Shown here in pieces: positions 43,859 to 47,005 of a stretch of 64,000 nucleotides of DNA; the stretch's first letter is position 1; each line of letters begins with the position of its first letter. Origin of the DNA: Lamellibrachia columna (taxonomy: Eukaryota; Annelida; Polychaeta; Sabellida; Siboglinidae); the NCBI GenBank assembly GCA_963662155.1, contig OY759263.1, positions 3,012,571-3,076,570 of the forward strand, read 5' to 3'. The translations under genes were made by a program, and so were the position numbers. Under the pieces are notes generated by a model, which was not told the origin of the DNA, ran no database searches, and was given only the letters and a program-made list of their open reading frames with translations.

Positions 43859-45548
43859 ATATGTATGTAATTTGTTGTCACAATAGTTCATATTCCCATT
43901 CTTCTCAAACTGCTTCAAGTCTTCAAAACACAGCAACCTATTGTTTTATAATTTTCCTGCATTGTTATCTTTGATGCAGATACTCACTCTGTTGTTGTTG
44001 TCACATGACACTGTTGTTGTTGTCATGATGCAGTTTCTGTGGTTACATGATACTGTTGTCATGGCTACATGACACCGTCGATTATTTGGTAATGAACATT
44101 GACACATCTGTATGACATTATGCTTGACTTACAGGATGACCAGTTTGGGGCTGCCAGTCGCCCATCCATCCGTCAGCCAAAGAAAGCAGTGACAAGGGAT
44201 GAGGACATATTTGCAGATGACACTGACATCTTTGCTGACCTTCCTGCCAGCAAGCCAAAGTCAAAGAAGACAAGAGCAATGACGTCAACTGGGCCAACAA
44301 AGTCTCTGTTCTCATCCAGTGATGTCGGTGAGTGAGACAGGTGGTGTTTGGTAGAGAATCTTGTACTCTGCAGGATCATGTTTGGTAGAGAATCTTGTAC
44401 TCTGCAGGATCATCTTATTAAAATGTTACACAAGGATTTTCAGCCTGTACAGGGATTTGTTTTTACAAGCTAAACACGAATGTTTTGAAGTCTTAACATT
44501 AGAGTGTTTTGATGAGGAATTCTAATCACCCTAAACTGTAAGTGTTGTAAGTCTAAGCACCCTAACTGTAAGTGTTGTAAATCTAAACACCCTAATCTGT
44601 AAGTGTCATAAGTCTAAACACTCTAAACTGTTAGTGTTGTAAGTCTAAACAACATAAACTGTAAGTGTTGTAAGTCTAAACAACGTAAACTGTAAGTATC
44701 GTAAGTCTAAACACCGTAAAATGTAAGTATCGTAAGTCTAAACACCGTAAAATGTAAGTGTAAGTCTAAACACCATAAACTGTAAGTGTTGTAAGTCTAA
44801 ACACCCTAAACTGTAAGTGTTGTAAGTATAAACACCATAAAGTGTAAGTGTTGTAAGTCTAAACACCCTAAACTGTAAGTGTTGTAAGTCTAAACACAAT
44901 AAACTGTAAGTGTCGTAAGTCTAAACACCCTAAACTGTAAGTGTTGTAAGTCTAAACACCATAAACTGTAAGTGTTGTAAGTCTAAACACCCTAAACTGT
45001 AAGTGTTGTAAGTCTAAACACCATAAACTGTAGGTGTTGTAAGTCTAAACACCCTAAACTGTAAGTGTCGTAAGTCTAAACATGGAGACAATATTAGCAA
45101 GGGGCAGTTCACAGCTGTCATATGGTCTTAATGTGGATTTGCTCGTGCAGGAATTTGTCTCTGGAGTGATGCAAATGTTGAAGGCAATTGGTCTGAATGT
45201 GAATGGAATTGGCCATTATAGGGATTGGCCGTTATAGGGGTTTAATTGTAACACTGTAGGTTGTTATGCAGGTTTGTGTTGATATTGAGGCAGCCATAAA
45301 AATAACTGTAAAGTTAGTGTAAATGTTGTGTAAATATATATTTTTAATGTTCTGTTGTTTACTGTAAAACATTAATTTCTTTTTCAGATGACATATTTGC
45401 TGATGTACTGTCCAAACCGAAGCCAAAGGTGAAGAAGTCATTAACCCCCACAAAACCTTCTGCTGTTGCGACCCCAAAGGGTGCTTCAATATTTGATGAT
45501 GATTCGCCAAGTATTTTTGATGATCCACTGAACGCCCTTGGCAAATGA
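613..45548 (+). CDS. washc2: WASH complex subunit 2 (FAM21), partial: 26 chained exons, 5' end outside window
   Basis: WASHC2 is the extended subunit of the WASH complex, which activates Arp2/3 on endosomes; its tail binds retromer (VPS35) through repeated LFa motifs (LF-acidic-LF) and carries a capping-protein-binding segment. Seen here: 26 exons with GT-AG borders (one GC-AG), phases consistent throughout, total 3822 nt = 1273 codons plus TGA. Order: RVYEE entry block, the [13 protein letters not shown] helix, [11 protein letters not shown], acidic DDDMSDH stretch, [18 protein letters not shown], then many LF motifs, [23 protein letters not shown], and the C-terminal [11 protein letters not shown]. 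These match vertebrate FAM21 in order. The N-terminal globular domain (roughly 200 residues in vertebrates) is upstream of the window. Coding is only about 8.5% of the interval; introns hold private minisatellites. Exons are listed singly; residue numbers count from the first codon in the window. Confidence 0.95.
679..1529 (+). other. Unique start of intron 1
   Basis: Non-repetitive intron sequence between exon 1 and the 69-bp array. I see no exon, conserved ORF or recognisable mobile element in it. Confidence 0.6.
1530..4383 (+). repeat. 69-bp minisatellite, ~41 copies, with 65-bp variants
   Basis: Unit starts aattgtagcactgggatgga and holds the perfect 7-bp inverted repeat GTGATTG-aaa-CAATCAC. 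A 4-bp ATGG slip (ggatggatgg to ggatgg) makes 65-bp units and breaks the minus-strand read-through ORFs into pieces. Intron 1 of the chain. Confidence 0.97.
4384..4914 (+). other. End of intron 1 with a two-copy direct repeat
   Basis: About 4660-4815 holds two diverged copies of a ~75-bp unit (aaggtcatgaaaatatatac ... cctttacaaaggca). Otherwise unique; no gene seen. Confidence 0.6.
4915..5088 (+). CDS. washc2: washc2 exon 2 (residues 23-80)
   Basis: 58 codons, phase 0-0. Contains the conserved amphipathic stretch [20 protein letters not shown] followed by an acidic [10 protein letters not shown] segment and ILEPK, colinear with the vertebrate [20 protein letters not shown] region. Acceptor ctatctgccag, donor gtaatg. 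One of the best conserved parts of the gene in this window. Confidence 0.95.
5230..5346. mobile_element. Small hairpin element (MITE-like) in intron 2
   Basis: The arms cttacataacgctgttgaag (5232-5251) and cttcaacagcgataatgatg... (5322-5346) are imperfect inverted repeats, with gtcaag/ttgac pairs further in. The size of about 115 bp suits a miniature inverted-repeat element. I cannot name a family. Confidence 0.4.
5573..5663 (+). CDS. washc2: washc2 exon 3 (residues 81-110)
   Basis: Encodes [20 protein letters not shown] and [10 protein letters not shown], matching vertebrate DLYIDRPLPYLIGSKLF...DVGL. Acceptor tgctgcttatag, donor gtgagt at 5664. Ends in phase 1 (a single G). Confidence 0.95.
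6100..6262 (+). repeat. 30-bp repeat, ~5 copies
   Basis: Unit attatggttgtatgatacac plus aaatgtgtac, in intron 3. The read-through ORF here (6098-6397, minus) is repeat-derived. Confidence 0.9.
6471..6619 (+). CDS. washc2: washc2 exon 4 (residues 111-160), GC-AG donor
   Basis: Starts in phase 1 and gives [20 protein letters not shown], a Ser/Glu-rich linker equal to the vertebrate SSEEGSVGSDRGS stretch. The only 3' border that keeps phase 0 with exon 5 is GAG|gcaagt at 6620, a classic GC-AG donor. A gtgaca donor 4 nt further on would shift the frame. Confidence 0.85.
6738..7030 (+). repeat. 29-bp repeat, ~10 copies
   Basis: Unit aacactatttggatgtgttc plus actgttcac, in intron 4. Because 29 is not a multiple of three, the frame rotates and all three plus frames show short ORFs. 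Confidence 0.92.
7132..7227 (+). CDS. washc2: washc2 exon 5 (residues 161-192)
   Basis: 32 codons, phase 0-0: [20 protein letters not shown] followed by an acidic tail, the first LF-acidic motif of the tail (compare vertebrate CDLFADSEKEEED). Acceptor tgtgtgaacag has a poor pyrimidine tract; donor gtgagt at 7228 is strong. Confidence 0.85.
7255..7785 (+). repeat. 32-bp repeat, ~16 copies, with deletions
   Basis: Unit gttgttataagttgtcaaca plus tgtttagctgtg, filling intron 5 to within about 12 bp of the exon 6 acceptor. Confidence 0.95.
7797..7899 (+). CDS. washc2: washc2 exon 6 (residues 193-226)
   Basis: Encodes [20 protein letters not shown] and a basic KKKKRASNN segment, matching the vertebrate SFADELAARIKGD element. 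Acceptor gttataatttcag, donor gtgata. Ends in phase 1. Confidence 0.93.
7985..10095 (+). repeat. 13-bp repeat (cagttttaaccta / cagttttagcata), ~160 copies
   Basis: Alternating 13-mers form 26-bp and 39-bp higher-order units through almost all of intron 6. Each ttttaacctacag resembles a branch-point plus 3' splice site. Copies drift towards the 3' end (catagag, tgtacaatt variants). Confidence 0.97.
10161..10282 (+). CDS. washc2: washc2 exon 7 (residues 227-267)
   Basis: [20 protein letters not shown] then [16 protein letters not shown]: nearly the vertebrate NLFAPPKL...GLFSGGKGLFDDEDE. Contains three LF motifs. Acceptor gttcttgtag, donor gtgaca at 10283. Starts after one base of the Asp codon (phase 1), ends phase 0. 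The preceding intron carries the 13-bp array. Confidence 0.95.
10842..11246 (+). repeat. 18/25-bp repeat (gttagatcatcaccatta +/- cccggta)
   Basis: About 20 units of the 18-mer, some extended by cccggta. Lies in intron 7. Read-through ORFs on both strands are artefacts. Confidence 0.95.
11276..11519 (+). repeat. Composite repeat carrying three copies of the exon 8 acceptor
   Basis: Units of gataataatggtgacatt are interspersed with three copies of attgtcctgacatyttacag, at 11346-11364, 11412-11431 and the true acceptor ending at 11519. Confidence 0.93.
11520..11607 (+). CDS. washc2: washc2 exon 8 (residues 268-296)
   Basis: [20 protein letters not shown] and [10 protein letters not shown], a low-complexity linker. 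Acceptor cattgtcctgacatcttacag at 11499-11519; the same 3' splice site sequence occurs twice more upstream (11346-11364 and 11412-11431). Donor gtagga at 11608; ends phase 1. Confidence 0.85.
11871..18018 (+). repeat. 36-bp minisatellite, ~171 copies (6.1 kb)
   Basis: Unit ggggcttggtggtgtagttc plus tgtaaccctgttatgt, filling intron 8. All copies keep the 36-bp length, so both minus frames stay open for over 2000 codons and a plus frame for 798. Variation is mostly at a few sites (gtaacc, gtagcc, ggaacc; gggg/gagg; ggtggtg/ggtagtg). No gene. Confidence 0.98.
18198..18350 (+). CDS. washc2: washc2 exon 9 (residues 297-347)
   Basis: A lysine-rich linker ([20 protein letters not shown]) then a full LFa motif, [20 protein letters not shown]. 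Acceptor cattgttgcctgcag, donor gtaagt at 18351. Phase 1 at both ends. The preceding intron is the 6.6-kb one with the 36-bp array. Confidence 0.95.
18663..19130 (-). pseudogene. Penelope-like element, RT C-terminal end plus GIY-YIG endonuclease, 5'-truncated
   Basis: On the minus strand the frame reads [20 protein letters not shown], then [36 protein letters not shown] (the YIG motif) and SEHKLNTGH, ending [11 protein letters not shown]. This order is typical of the region after the reverse transcriptase in Penelope elements, followed by the C-terminal GIY-YIG nuclease. Lacks the RT palm, so it is dead. Confidence 0.88.
19169..19642 (+). pseudogene. Penelope-like element, second copy of GIY-YIG domain, plus strand
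   Basis: Frame reads [19 protein letters not shown], then jumps to [20 protein letters not shown] and [20 protein letters not shown]. The [10 protein letters not shown] to LRSLL segment present in the other arm is missing here. ORF is open for 157 codons but lacks the RT domain. Confidence 0.88.
19788..19900 (+). CDS. washc2: washc2 exon 10 (residues 348-385)
   Basis: LFa motif [20 protein letters not shown], with Met replacing Leu in the second LF. The acceptor is a tandem cattccagcag (NAGNAG): use of the second AG at 19790 would drop one codon without shifting the frame. Donor gtgagt at 19901. Confidence 0.92.
20091..20186 (+). CDS. washc2: washc2 exon 11 (residues 386-417)
   Basis: [20 protein letters not shown]..., matching the vertebrate IPAGAVSVFLGD block. 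Acceptor tttgtcttttacag, donor gtaaac. Phase 0-0. A second copy of the AGAVSMFGG motif occurs in exon 19. Confidence 0.95.
20187..20621 (+). other. Intron 11, no features
   Basis: Unique AT-rich sequence between exons 11 and 12; I see nothing in it. Confidence 0.6.
20622..20809 (+). CDS. washc2: washc2 exon 12 (residues 418-479)
   Basis: Ser/Thr/Asn-rich linker starting [15 protein letters not shown], then the LFa motif [15 protein letters not shown] and a basic GKRENVGK tail. Acceptor aatattgtacag, donor gtatgt at 20810. Ends in phase 2. Confidence 0.92.
21422..23055 (+). repeat. 50-bp minisatellite, ~32 copies
   Basis: Unit gattggtgcatgtcagtgca plus cccagtgcttccacaagcca and tgtgtcagtt, in intron 12. 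A gtgcatgtcagtgcac near-palindrome recurs in each unit. Confidence 0.97.
23110..23206 (+). CDS. washc2: washc2 exon 13 (residues 480-512)
   Basis: Gly/Ser-rich [16 protein letters not shown] followed by the compact LFa motif [17 protein letters not shown]. Acceptor gtcattttctgctacag, donor gtaaag at 23207. The 50-bp array of intron 12 stops about 55 bp before the acceptor. Confidence 0.95.
23384..23560 (+). repeat. Dispersed repeat with a 41-bp unit in 3 copies
   Basis: Three copies of ggggctacgcacctaaaaga plus gttaataacaaccaaccattt, then tgcaactacaatcaagaaat and catgccagtggttttctcag. A diverged single copy with the same order occurs at 48484-48575, so this is a dispersed family. Confidence 0.8.
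23709..24038 (+). repeat. 33-bp minisatellite, ~10 copies
   Basis: Unit tgatgtgacgtacagtgact plus gctcgtcataaca, in intron 13. Most units hold TGACGTA, a CREB/ATF half-site. Minus-strand ORFs are read-through. Confidence 0.95.
24353..24462 (+). CDS. washc2: washc2 exon 14 (residues 513-548)
   Basis: [20 protein letters not shown] and [16 protein letters not shown]: an LFa-like motif whose second half reads DFL instead of DLF. A gtcaac at 24452 is a possible earlier donor, but only GCCAT|gtaatg (24463) gives phase 2 and an open exon 15. Acceptor ctgtgtgtccag. Confidence 0.88.
25007..25094 (+). CDS. washc2: washc2 exon 15 (residues 549-578)
   Basis: [20 protein letters not shown] and RKTQAPETK; one DDLFG motif. 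Only one frame is open, which fixes the phase 2 entry. Acceptor ctgatttccaacag, donor gtgagg at 25095, followed within 60 bp by the 32-bp array. Confidence 0.92.
25155..28333 (+). repeat. 32-bp minisatellite, ~98 copies
   Basis: Unit gtactgtctgtaccactgtg plus gcactgccactg, with 20, 26 and 38-bp length variants towards the 3' end. CAGTGGCACTGCCACTG is palindromic except for its centre. Opens intron 15; ORFs on both strands are artefacts. Confidence 0.97.
28334..29733 (+). repeat. 57-bp pyrimidine-rich minisatellite, ~24 copies
   Basis: Unit cctccaacctatcccttccc plus tttcttccctcctattatgc and actatctgcatgcaatg, directly abutting the 32-bp array. The C/T-rich half makes long polypyrimidine tracts on the transcript strand. 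Confidence 0.97.
29863..30006 (+). CDS. washc2: washc2 exon 16 (residues 579-626)
   Basis: [20 protein letters not shown] then a run of six Asp and [14 protein letters not shown]: a textbook LFa motif (compare vertebrate [20 protein letters not shown]). The Asp run is a GAT/GAC microsatellite and could vary in length. Acceptor ttctttcacag, donor gtaagg; phase 0-0. Confidence 0.95.
30060..30848 (+). repeat. 26-bp minisatellite, ~30 copies
   Basis: Unit aggtgccttcaaccacagtt plus cactgt, in intron 16. Variants alternate ccacag/ctacag and cactgt/cactgg. Confidence 0.96.
31065..31487 (+). repeat. ~17-18-bp G-rich repeat (ggggttacctgggggaa)
   Basis: About 24 units in intron 16. A ~145-bp block (from about 31117) recurs from about 31267, so the array was duplicated once at a larger scale. 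Confidence 0.93.
31571..32096 (+). repeat. 50-bp minisatellite, ~10.5 copies
   Basis: Unit cagccagttttgtgttaagg plus tggctgaagtgtgttgactt and tgagcccacg, in intron 16. Confidence 0.95.
32208..32365 (+). repeat. 25-bp repeat, ~6-7 copies
   Basis: Unit gagactgtccctaatgtgat plus gtctt, in intron 16. Confidence 0.92.
32366..32920 (+). other. Unique part of intron 16
   Basis: Unique sequence between the 25-bp repeat and the G-rich array; no exon or mobile element recognised. Confidence 0.55.
32925..33400 (+). repeat. GGAT/GGGT microsatellite, potential G-quadruplex
   Basis: Degenerate ggat/gggt units become a pure (gggt)n block at about 33289-33385, and a gggggtgggggtgggggt block sits at about 33026-33045. 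G runs of three or more at one-base spacing on the transcribed-RNA strand are classic G-quadruplex sequence. Ends about 50 bp before exon 17. Confidence 0.93.
33449..33562 (+). CDS. washc2: washc2 exon 17 (residues 627-664)
   Basis: [20 protein letters not shown] and [16 protein letters not shown], matching the vertebrate NDPDVDLFAGTKK segment. Donor gtacac at 33563. The acceptor is weak (gtgtgtttgaag); the next AG three bases on would only remove one Glu. A G-rich (GGGT)n array ends about 50 bp upstream. Confidence 0.9.
33960..34117 (+). repeat. 52-bp direct repeat, 3 copies
   Basis: Unit cttatttctgtaacacctgt plus tacagttgatgaagtgagag and agataatcatgt; each holds the inverted repeat GTAACA-cc-TGTTAC. 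In intron 17. Confidence 0.93.
34165..34630 (+). repeat. ~19-bp repeat (ccacaacatccatcatgat), ~24 copies
   Basis: Runs to within about 12 bp of the exon 18 acceptor. Degenerate in the middle. Confidence 0.94.
34643..34741 (+). CDS. washc2: washc2 exon 18 (residues 665-697)
   Basis: [20 protein letters not shown] and a Ser/Gly/Glu-rich end; a linker with no LF motif. Acceptor ctgtatttggcag directly follows a 19-bp repeat array; donor gtgaaa at 34742. Phase 0-0, which supports it despite low conservation. Confidence 0.82.
35048..35182 (+). repeat. 22-bp repeat, ~6 copies
   Basis: Unit ctgaccacctgctgcccgcc plus ag, in intron 18. Confidence 0.92.
35236..35546 (+). repeat. 15-bp repeat (gaggactctcgctgt), ~20 copies
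   Basis: In intron 18. Units alternate cactgt and cgctgt; the three-fold period keeps frames open on both strands. Confidence 0.95.
35650..36440 (-). pseudogene. Non-LTR retrotransposon 5' fragment (zinc-finger / Myb-like N-terminus), frameshifted
   Basis: On the minus strand 36217-36014 gives [20 protein letters not shown] as one frame. A second frame (36081-35866) gives [22 protein letters not shown] and [16 protein letters not shown]. The W..EE and LEAIKG.RR spacing is the Myb/SANT-like block that follows a C2H2 finger in many invertebrate R2-type LINE N-termini (from memory of the family). The finger (LHCGKGYK ... GLAIHS) is split by a frameshift. Inserted in intron 18. Exact family not resolved. 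Confidence 0.6.
36651..36801 (+). CDS. washc2: washc2 exon 19 (residues 698-747)
   Basis: [20 protein letters not shown] then [19 protein letters not shown]. Contains a second AGAVSMFGG motif like exon 11. Acceptor actcttcaatgcag, donor gtgaca at 36802; ends phase 1. Confidence 0.92.
36836..36886. repeat. (TA)n microsatellite
   Basis: About 25 TA units, 35 bp downstream of exon 19. Confidence 0.97.
37035..37102 (+). CDS. washc2: washc2 exon 20 (residues 748-770)
   Basis: [20 protein letters not shown] plus TIK, a short polar linker. Acceptor gaatgtatttcag, donor gtattt at 37103. Phase 1 in, phase 0 out, as both neighbours require. Confidence 0.85.
37664..39722 (+). repeat. 52-bp minisatellite, ~39 copies, ending in the exon 21 acceptor
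   Basis: Unit gactcgcagtcttgtgtatc plus tcattctgcttcattaacca and tcatacacgtat. Variants (tgtggatctc, catgtgtgacttgcagtcg) recur in blocks, indicating multi-unit duplication. The last unit reads tgtatcttattctag and supplies the acceptor of exon 21. Confidence 0.97.
39724..39813 (+). CDS. washc2: washc2 exon 21 (residues 771-800)
   Basis: [20 protein letters not shown] and [10 protein letters not shown]. The acceptor gtgtatcttattctag is the last, modified unit of the 52-bp array; earlier units read attctgcttc at the same place. Donor gtaaat. Phase 0-0. Confidence 0.87.
40205..40372 (+). repeat. 36-bp repeat, ~5 copies
   Basis: Unit catttatgacatgcaggtca plus tacatgacactgatgt, in intron 21, ending about 30 bp before exon 22. 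Confidence 0.93.
40404..40544 (+). CDS. washc2: washc2 exon 22 (residues 801-847), start of capping-protein-binding region
   Basis: [20 protein letters not shown] through [16 protein letters not shown]. Matches vertebrate ANLAINPAALLP and SFDLPAQADTLHSANKS. The LHSVSK end is the first half of the capping-protein-interaction-like segment, completed in exon 23. Acceptor catgttgcag, donor gttggt at 40545. Confidence 0.95.
40600..40922 (+). repeat. ~29-bp repeat with variable (TA)n cores
   Basis: Unit tgttgttgccatgagtcagc followed by atagatata or an expanded (ta)n. Start of intron 22. A microsatellite nested inside a minisatellite. Confidence 0.93.
41012..41289 (+). repeat. 45-bp minisatellite, 6 copies
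   Basis: Unit ttgtgtgtgttgttttaaca plus gctgtacatgttcagtgttc and acaac. Each unit holds a convincing 3' splice site look-alike (tgtgttgttttaacag|ctg). In intron 22. Confidence 0.95.
41670..42540 (+). CDS. washc2: washc2 exon 23 (residues 848-1137), the large tail exon
   Basis: By far the longest exon (871 nt). Opens [20 protein letters not shown], matching vertebrate [18 protein letters not shown] (second half of the capping-protein-binding segment). A 60-bp coding duplication (41778-41897) gives two copies of a [14 protein letters not shown] unit. Then LF or IF motifs: [58 protein letters not shown]. Acceptor ttgctgtcttcag, donor gtaaga at 42541, phase 1 out. Confidence 0.95.
42541..43555 (+). 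other. Intron 23, unique
   Basis: One of the few introns without a minisatellite; only a three-copy 12-mer (tcctaatatgt) near 43030. No gene seen. Confidence 0.6.
43556..43611 (+). CDS. washc2: washc2 exon 24 (residues 1138-1156)
   Basis: A 56-nt exon: [18 protein letters not shown]. Acceptor catgctttcag, donor gtagtt at 43612. Phase 1 in and 0 out, exactly bridging exons 23 and 25. Sequence itself is poorly conserved. Confidence 0.8.
43789..43870. repeat. (TA)n microsatellite
   Basis: About 30 pure TA units then gtatgtatatatgta; in intron 24. Confidence 0.97.
44135..44327 (+). CDS. washc2: washc2 exon 25 (residues 1157-1220)
   Basis: [20 protein letters not shown] then [20 protein letters not shown], the IF-type acidic motifs matching vertebrate LFDDNIDIFADLTVKPK. 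Ends in SLFSSSDV, which with exon 26 forms SLF...DDIFADVL. Acceptor ttgacttacag, donor gtgagt at 44328. Confidence 0.95.
44487..45082 (+). repeat. ~31-bp minisatellite rich in GTAAGT, ~19 copies
   Basis: Unit aaactgtaagtgttgtaagt plus ctaaacaccct, in intron 25. Each unit holds two GTAAG(T) strings, identical to the intronic half of the consensus 5' splice site. Confidence 0.96.
45388..45548 (+). CDS. washc2: washc2 exon 26 (residues 1221-1273) and stop
   Basis: [20 protein letters not shown], a short Thr/Pro linker, then [20 protein letters not shown] and TGA at 45546-45548. Vertebrate FAM21 ends in [12 protein letters not shown], so the terminus is secure. Acceptor aatttctttttcag. The final codons plus a little 3' sequence are the founder of the 41-bp array that follows. 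Confidence 0.96.
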
Positions 45549-45968
45549 ACACAATGATCTATGATCCACTGAACGCTCTTGGCAAACGAACTCAATAATA
45601 TATGATCCACTGAACACCCTTGGCAAATTAACACAATGATCTATGATCCACTGGACACCCATGACAAACGAACTCAATAATATATGATCCACTGAATGCC
45701 CTTGACTAATGAACACAATGATTTATGATCCACTGAACGCCCTTGACAAATGAACATAATGATTTATGATCCACTGAACGCCCTTGACAAATGGACACAA
45801 TGATTTATGATCCACTGAACACCCTTGACAAATGGACACAATGATTTATGATCCACTGAACACCCTTGACAAATGGACACAATGATTTATGATCCACTGA
45901 ACGCCCTTGACAAATGAACAAAACGATTTATGATCTACTGAACGTCCTTAACAACTGAACACAATGAT
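45524..45968 (+). repeat. 41-bp array founded on the last codons of washc2
   Basis: Unit tatgatccactgaacgccct plus tgacaaatgaacacaatgatt. tgatccactgaacgcccttg is the coding sequence for the DPLNAL end of WASHC2 plus the stop. Phasing is exactly 41 bp (tatgatcc at 45560, 45601, 45642, 45683), with early alternation of two unit types. About 10.5 copies, the first being the coding one. Confidence 0.95.
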
Positions 45969-46014
45969 CTATGCACACTGCCCATGTCTTGCACCAGGCT
46001 TGTTAACAAATGCA

Positions 46015-46170
46015 TGTTAATTCATTTGAATGCACATGCAAATGTTTCACTTGATTCAAATACAAATGCCTTTTGCAAATGTTTTGGGGTCGCACTCAAA
46101 TGCAAATACAAATGTTTTGGTTACACATTTGCAAATGCATTTGAATTAATTTCAAATGTTTTGGCTTTAT
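46015..46170. repeat. Octamer-rich cluster A (caaatgcaaatg type)
   Basis: Degenerate hexamer/octamer repeats, including several ATGCAAAT/ATTTGCAA-like words and the palindrome caaatgcatttg. A similar cluster lies at 46826-47005. Confidence 0.75.
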
Positions 46171-46183
46171 ATTAACATTTAGT

Positions 46184-46189
46184 TTTATT
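46184..46189 (-). terminator. Minus-strand AATAAA poly(A) signal
   Basis: TTTATT on plus. It lies about 185 bp beyond the stop codon of the minus-strand exon candidate at 46373-46620, a normal distance for a short 3' UTR. Confidence 0.4.
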
Positions 46190-46372
46190 TGGTGAAAAAC
46201 AATGTAATGTATACAAACACATTATTTTTTTTAACAAATACAAGACTACATTATAGGCACCACTAAGTCCCATACATACCAGTCCCATTACATGAACATG
46301 TCTGTAGAGTCATACAGTCACACAGTTCCAGGCCTGCAGAGGTGGTGGAAATGGGAGGGAGGTATTGACAGT

Positions 46373-46620
46373 TTACTGTGACCTATGGCAAGGAATGAAA
46401 GGCTTATCGTTCAGGTAGTCCATAATGGAAGGGGAACCCAAGACAATAGACTGTCCACTGGTGGGGTCACTGGGATGATAACCAGGTGGATAGTTAAAGC
46501 TACCACTAATCACTCTCTCTGGCTGTAAATATTTAGGGCTGGCATTGCTGATGTTTACTCCCCCAATGAGCTCCCACCCCAACAGGGCCAACACAACACA
46601 AGGGAGTCGTTTGTCTGCAT
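46373..46620 (-). CDS. Candidate terminal exon of an unidentified minus-strand gene
   Basis: Minus frame reads KRLPCVVLALLGWELIGGVN, then SPKYLQPERVISGSFNYPPG and ends PSIMDYLNDKPFIPCHRSQ and stop. A plausible acceptor (gaaacaatgcag) lies near 46621 and AATAAA at 46189. The sequence is compositionally protein-like and non-repetitive, but I do not recognise it. Its position between two octamer-rich arms means it could instead belong to a mobile element. Confidence 0.4.
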
Positions 46621-46825
46621 TGTTTCATAGAATAGGTAATCTCTAAAGCCATCAACTTGTATACCAGTTGGTCTTTTCATTTTATGAATAACACCTCAGC
46701 CATTGACCAATTGACCATTGACCTACAGAGCACTTTTTCATAGTGAAAGTGGATTCGCAGGTCAGACAGTGATTTCATAATCTGCTGAGGATACTGCTCA
46801 CTACAGAACAATTTCAATGAATTAT

Positions 46826-47005
46826 GCATGCATTTGATTGTGCATTTGACAAATGAGATGTTTGTGGGTTGCATTCAAATGCAAATGTTTAAGGTATGCA
46901 TTCAAAAGCAAATGCATTTACAATTTCATGGAGGCATTTGAATGTGCATTCAAATGCTCAACATTCAAATGTGCATTCAAATGTATTTGCGTTTGTAAAC
47001 AAGCG
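46826..47005. repeat. Octamer-rich cluster B
   Basis: Same word family as 46015-46170: catttgaatgcaaatg, gcattcaaatgc, caaatgtgcattc. Together the clusters bracket 650 bp. Confidence 0.75.
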
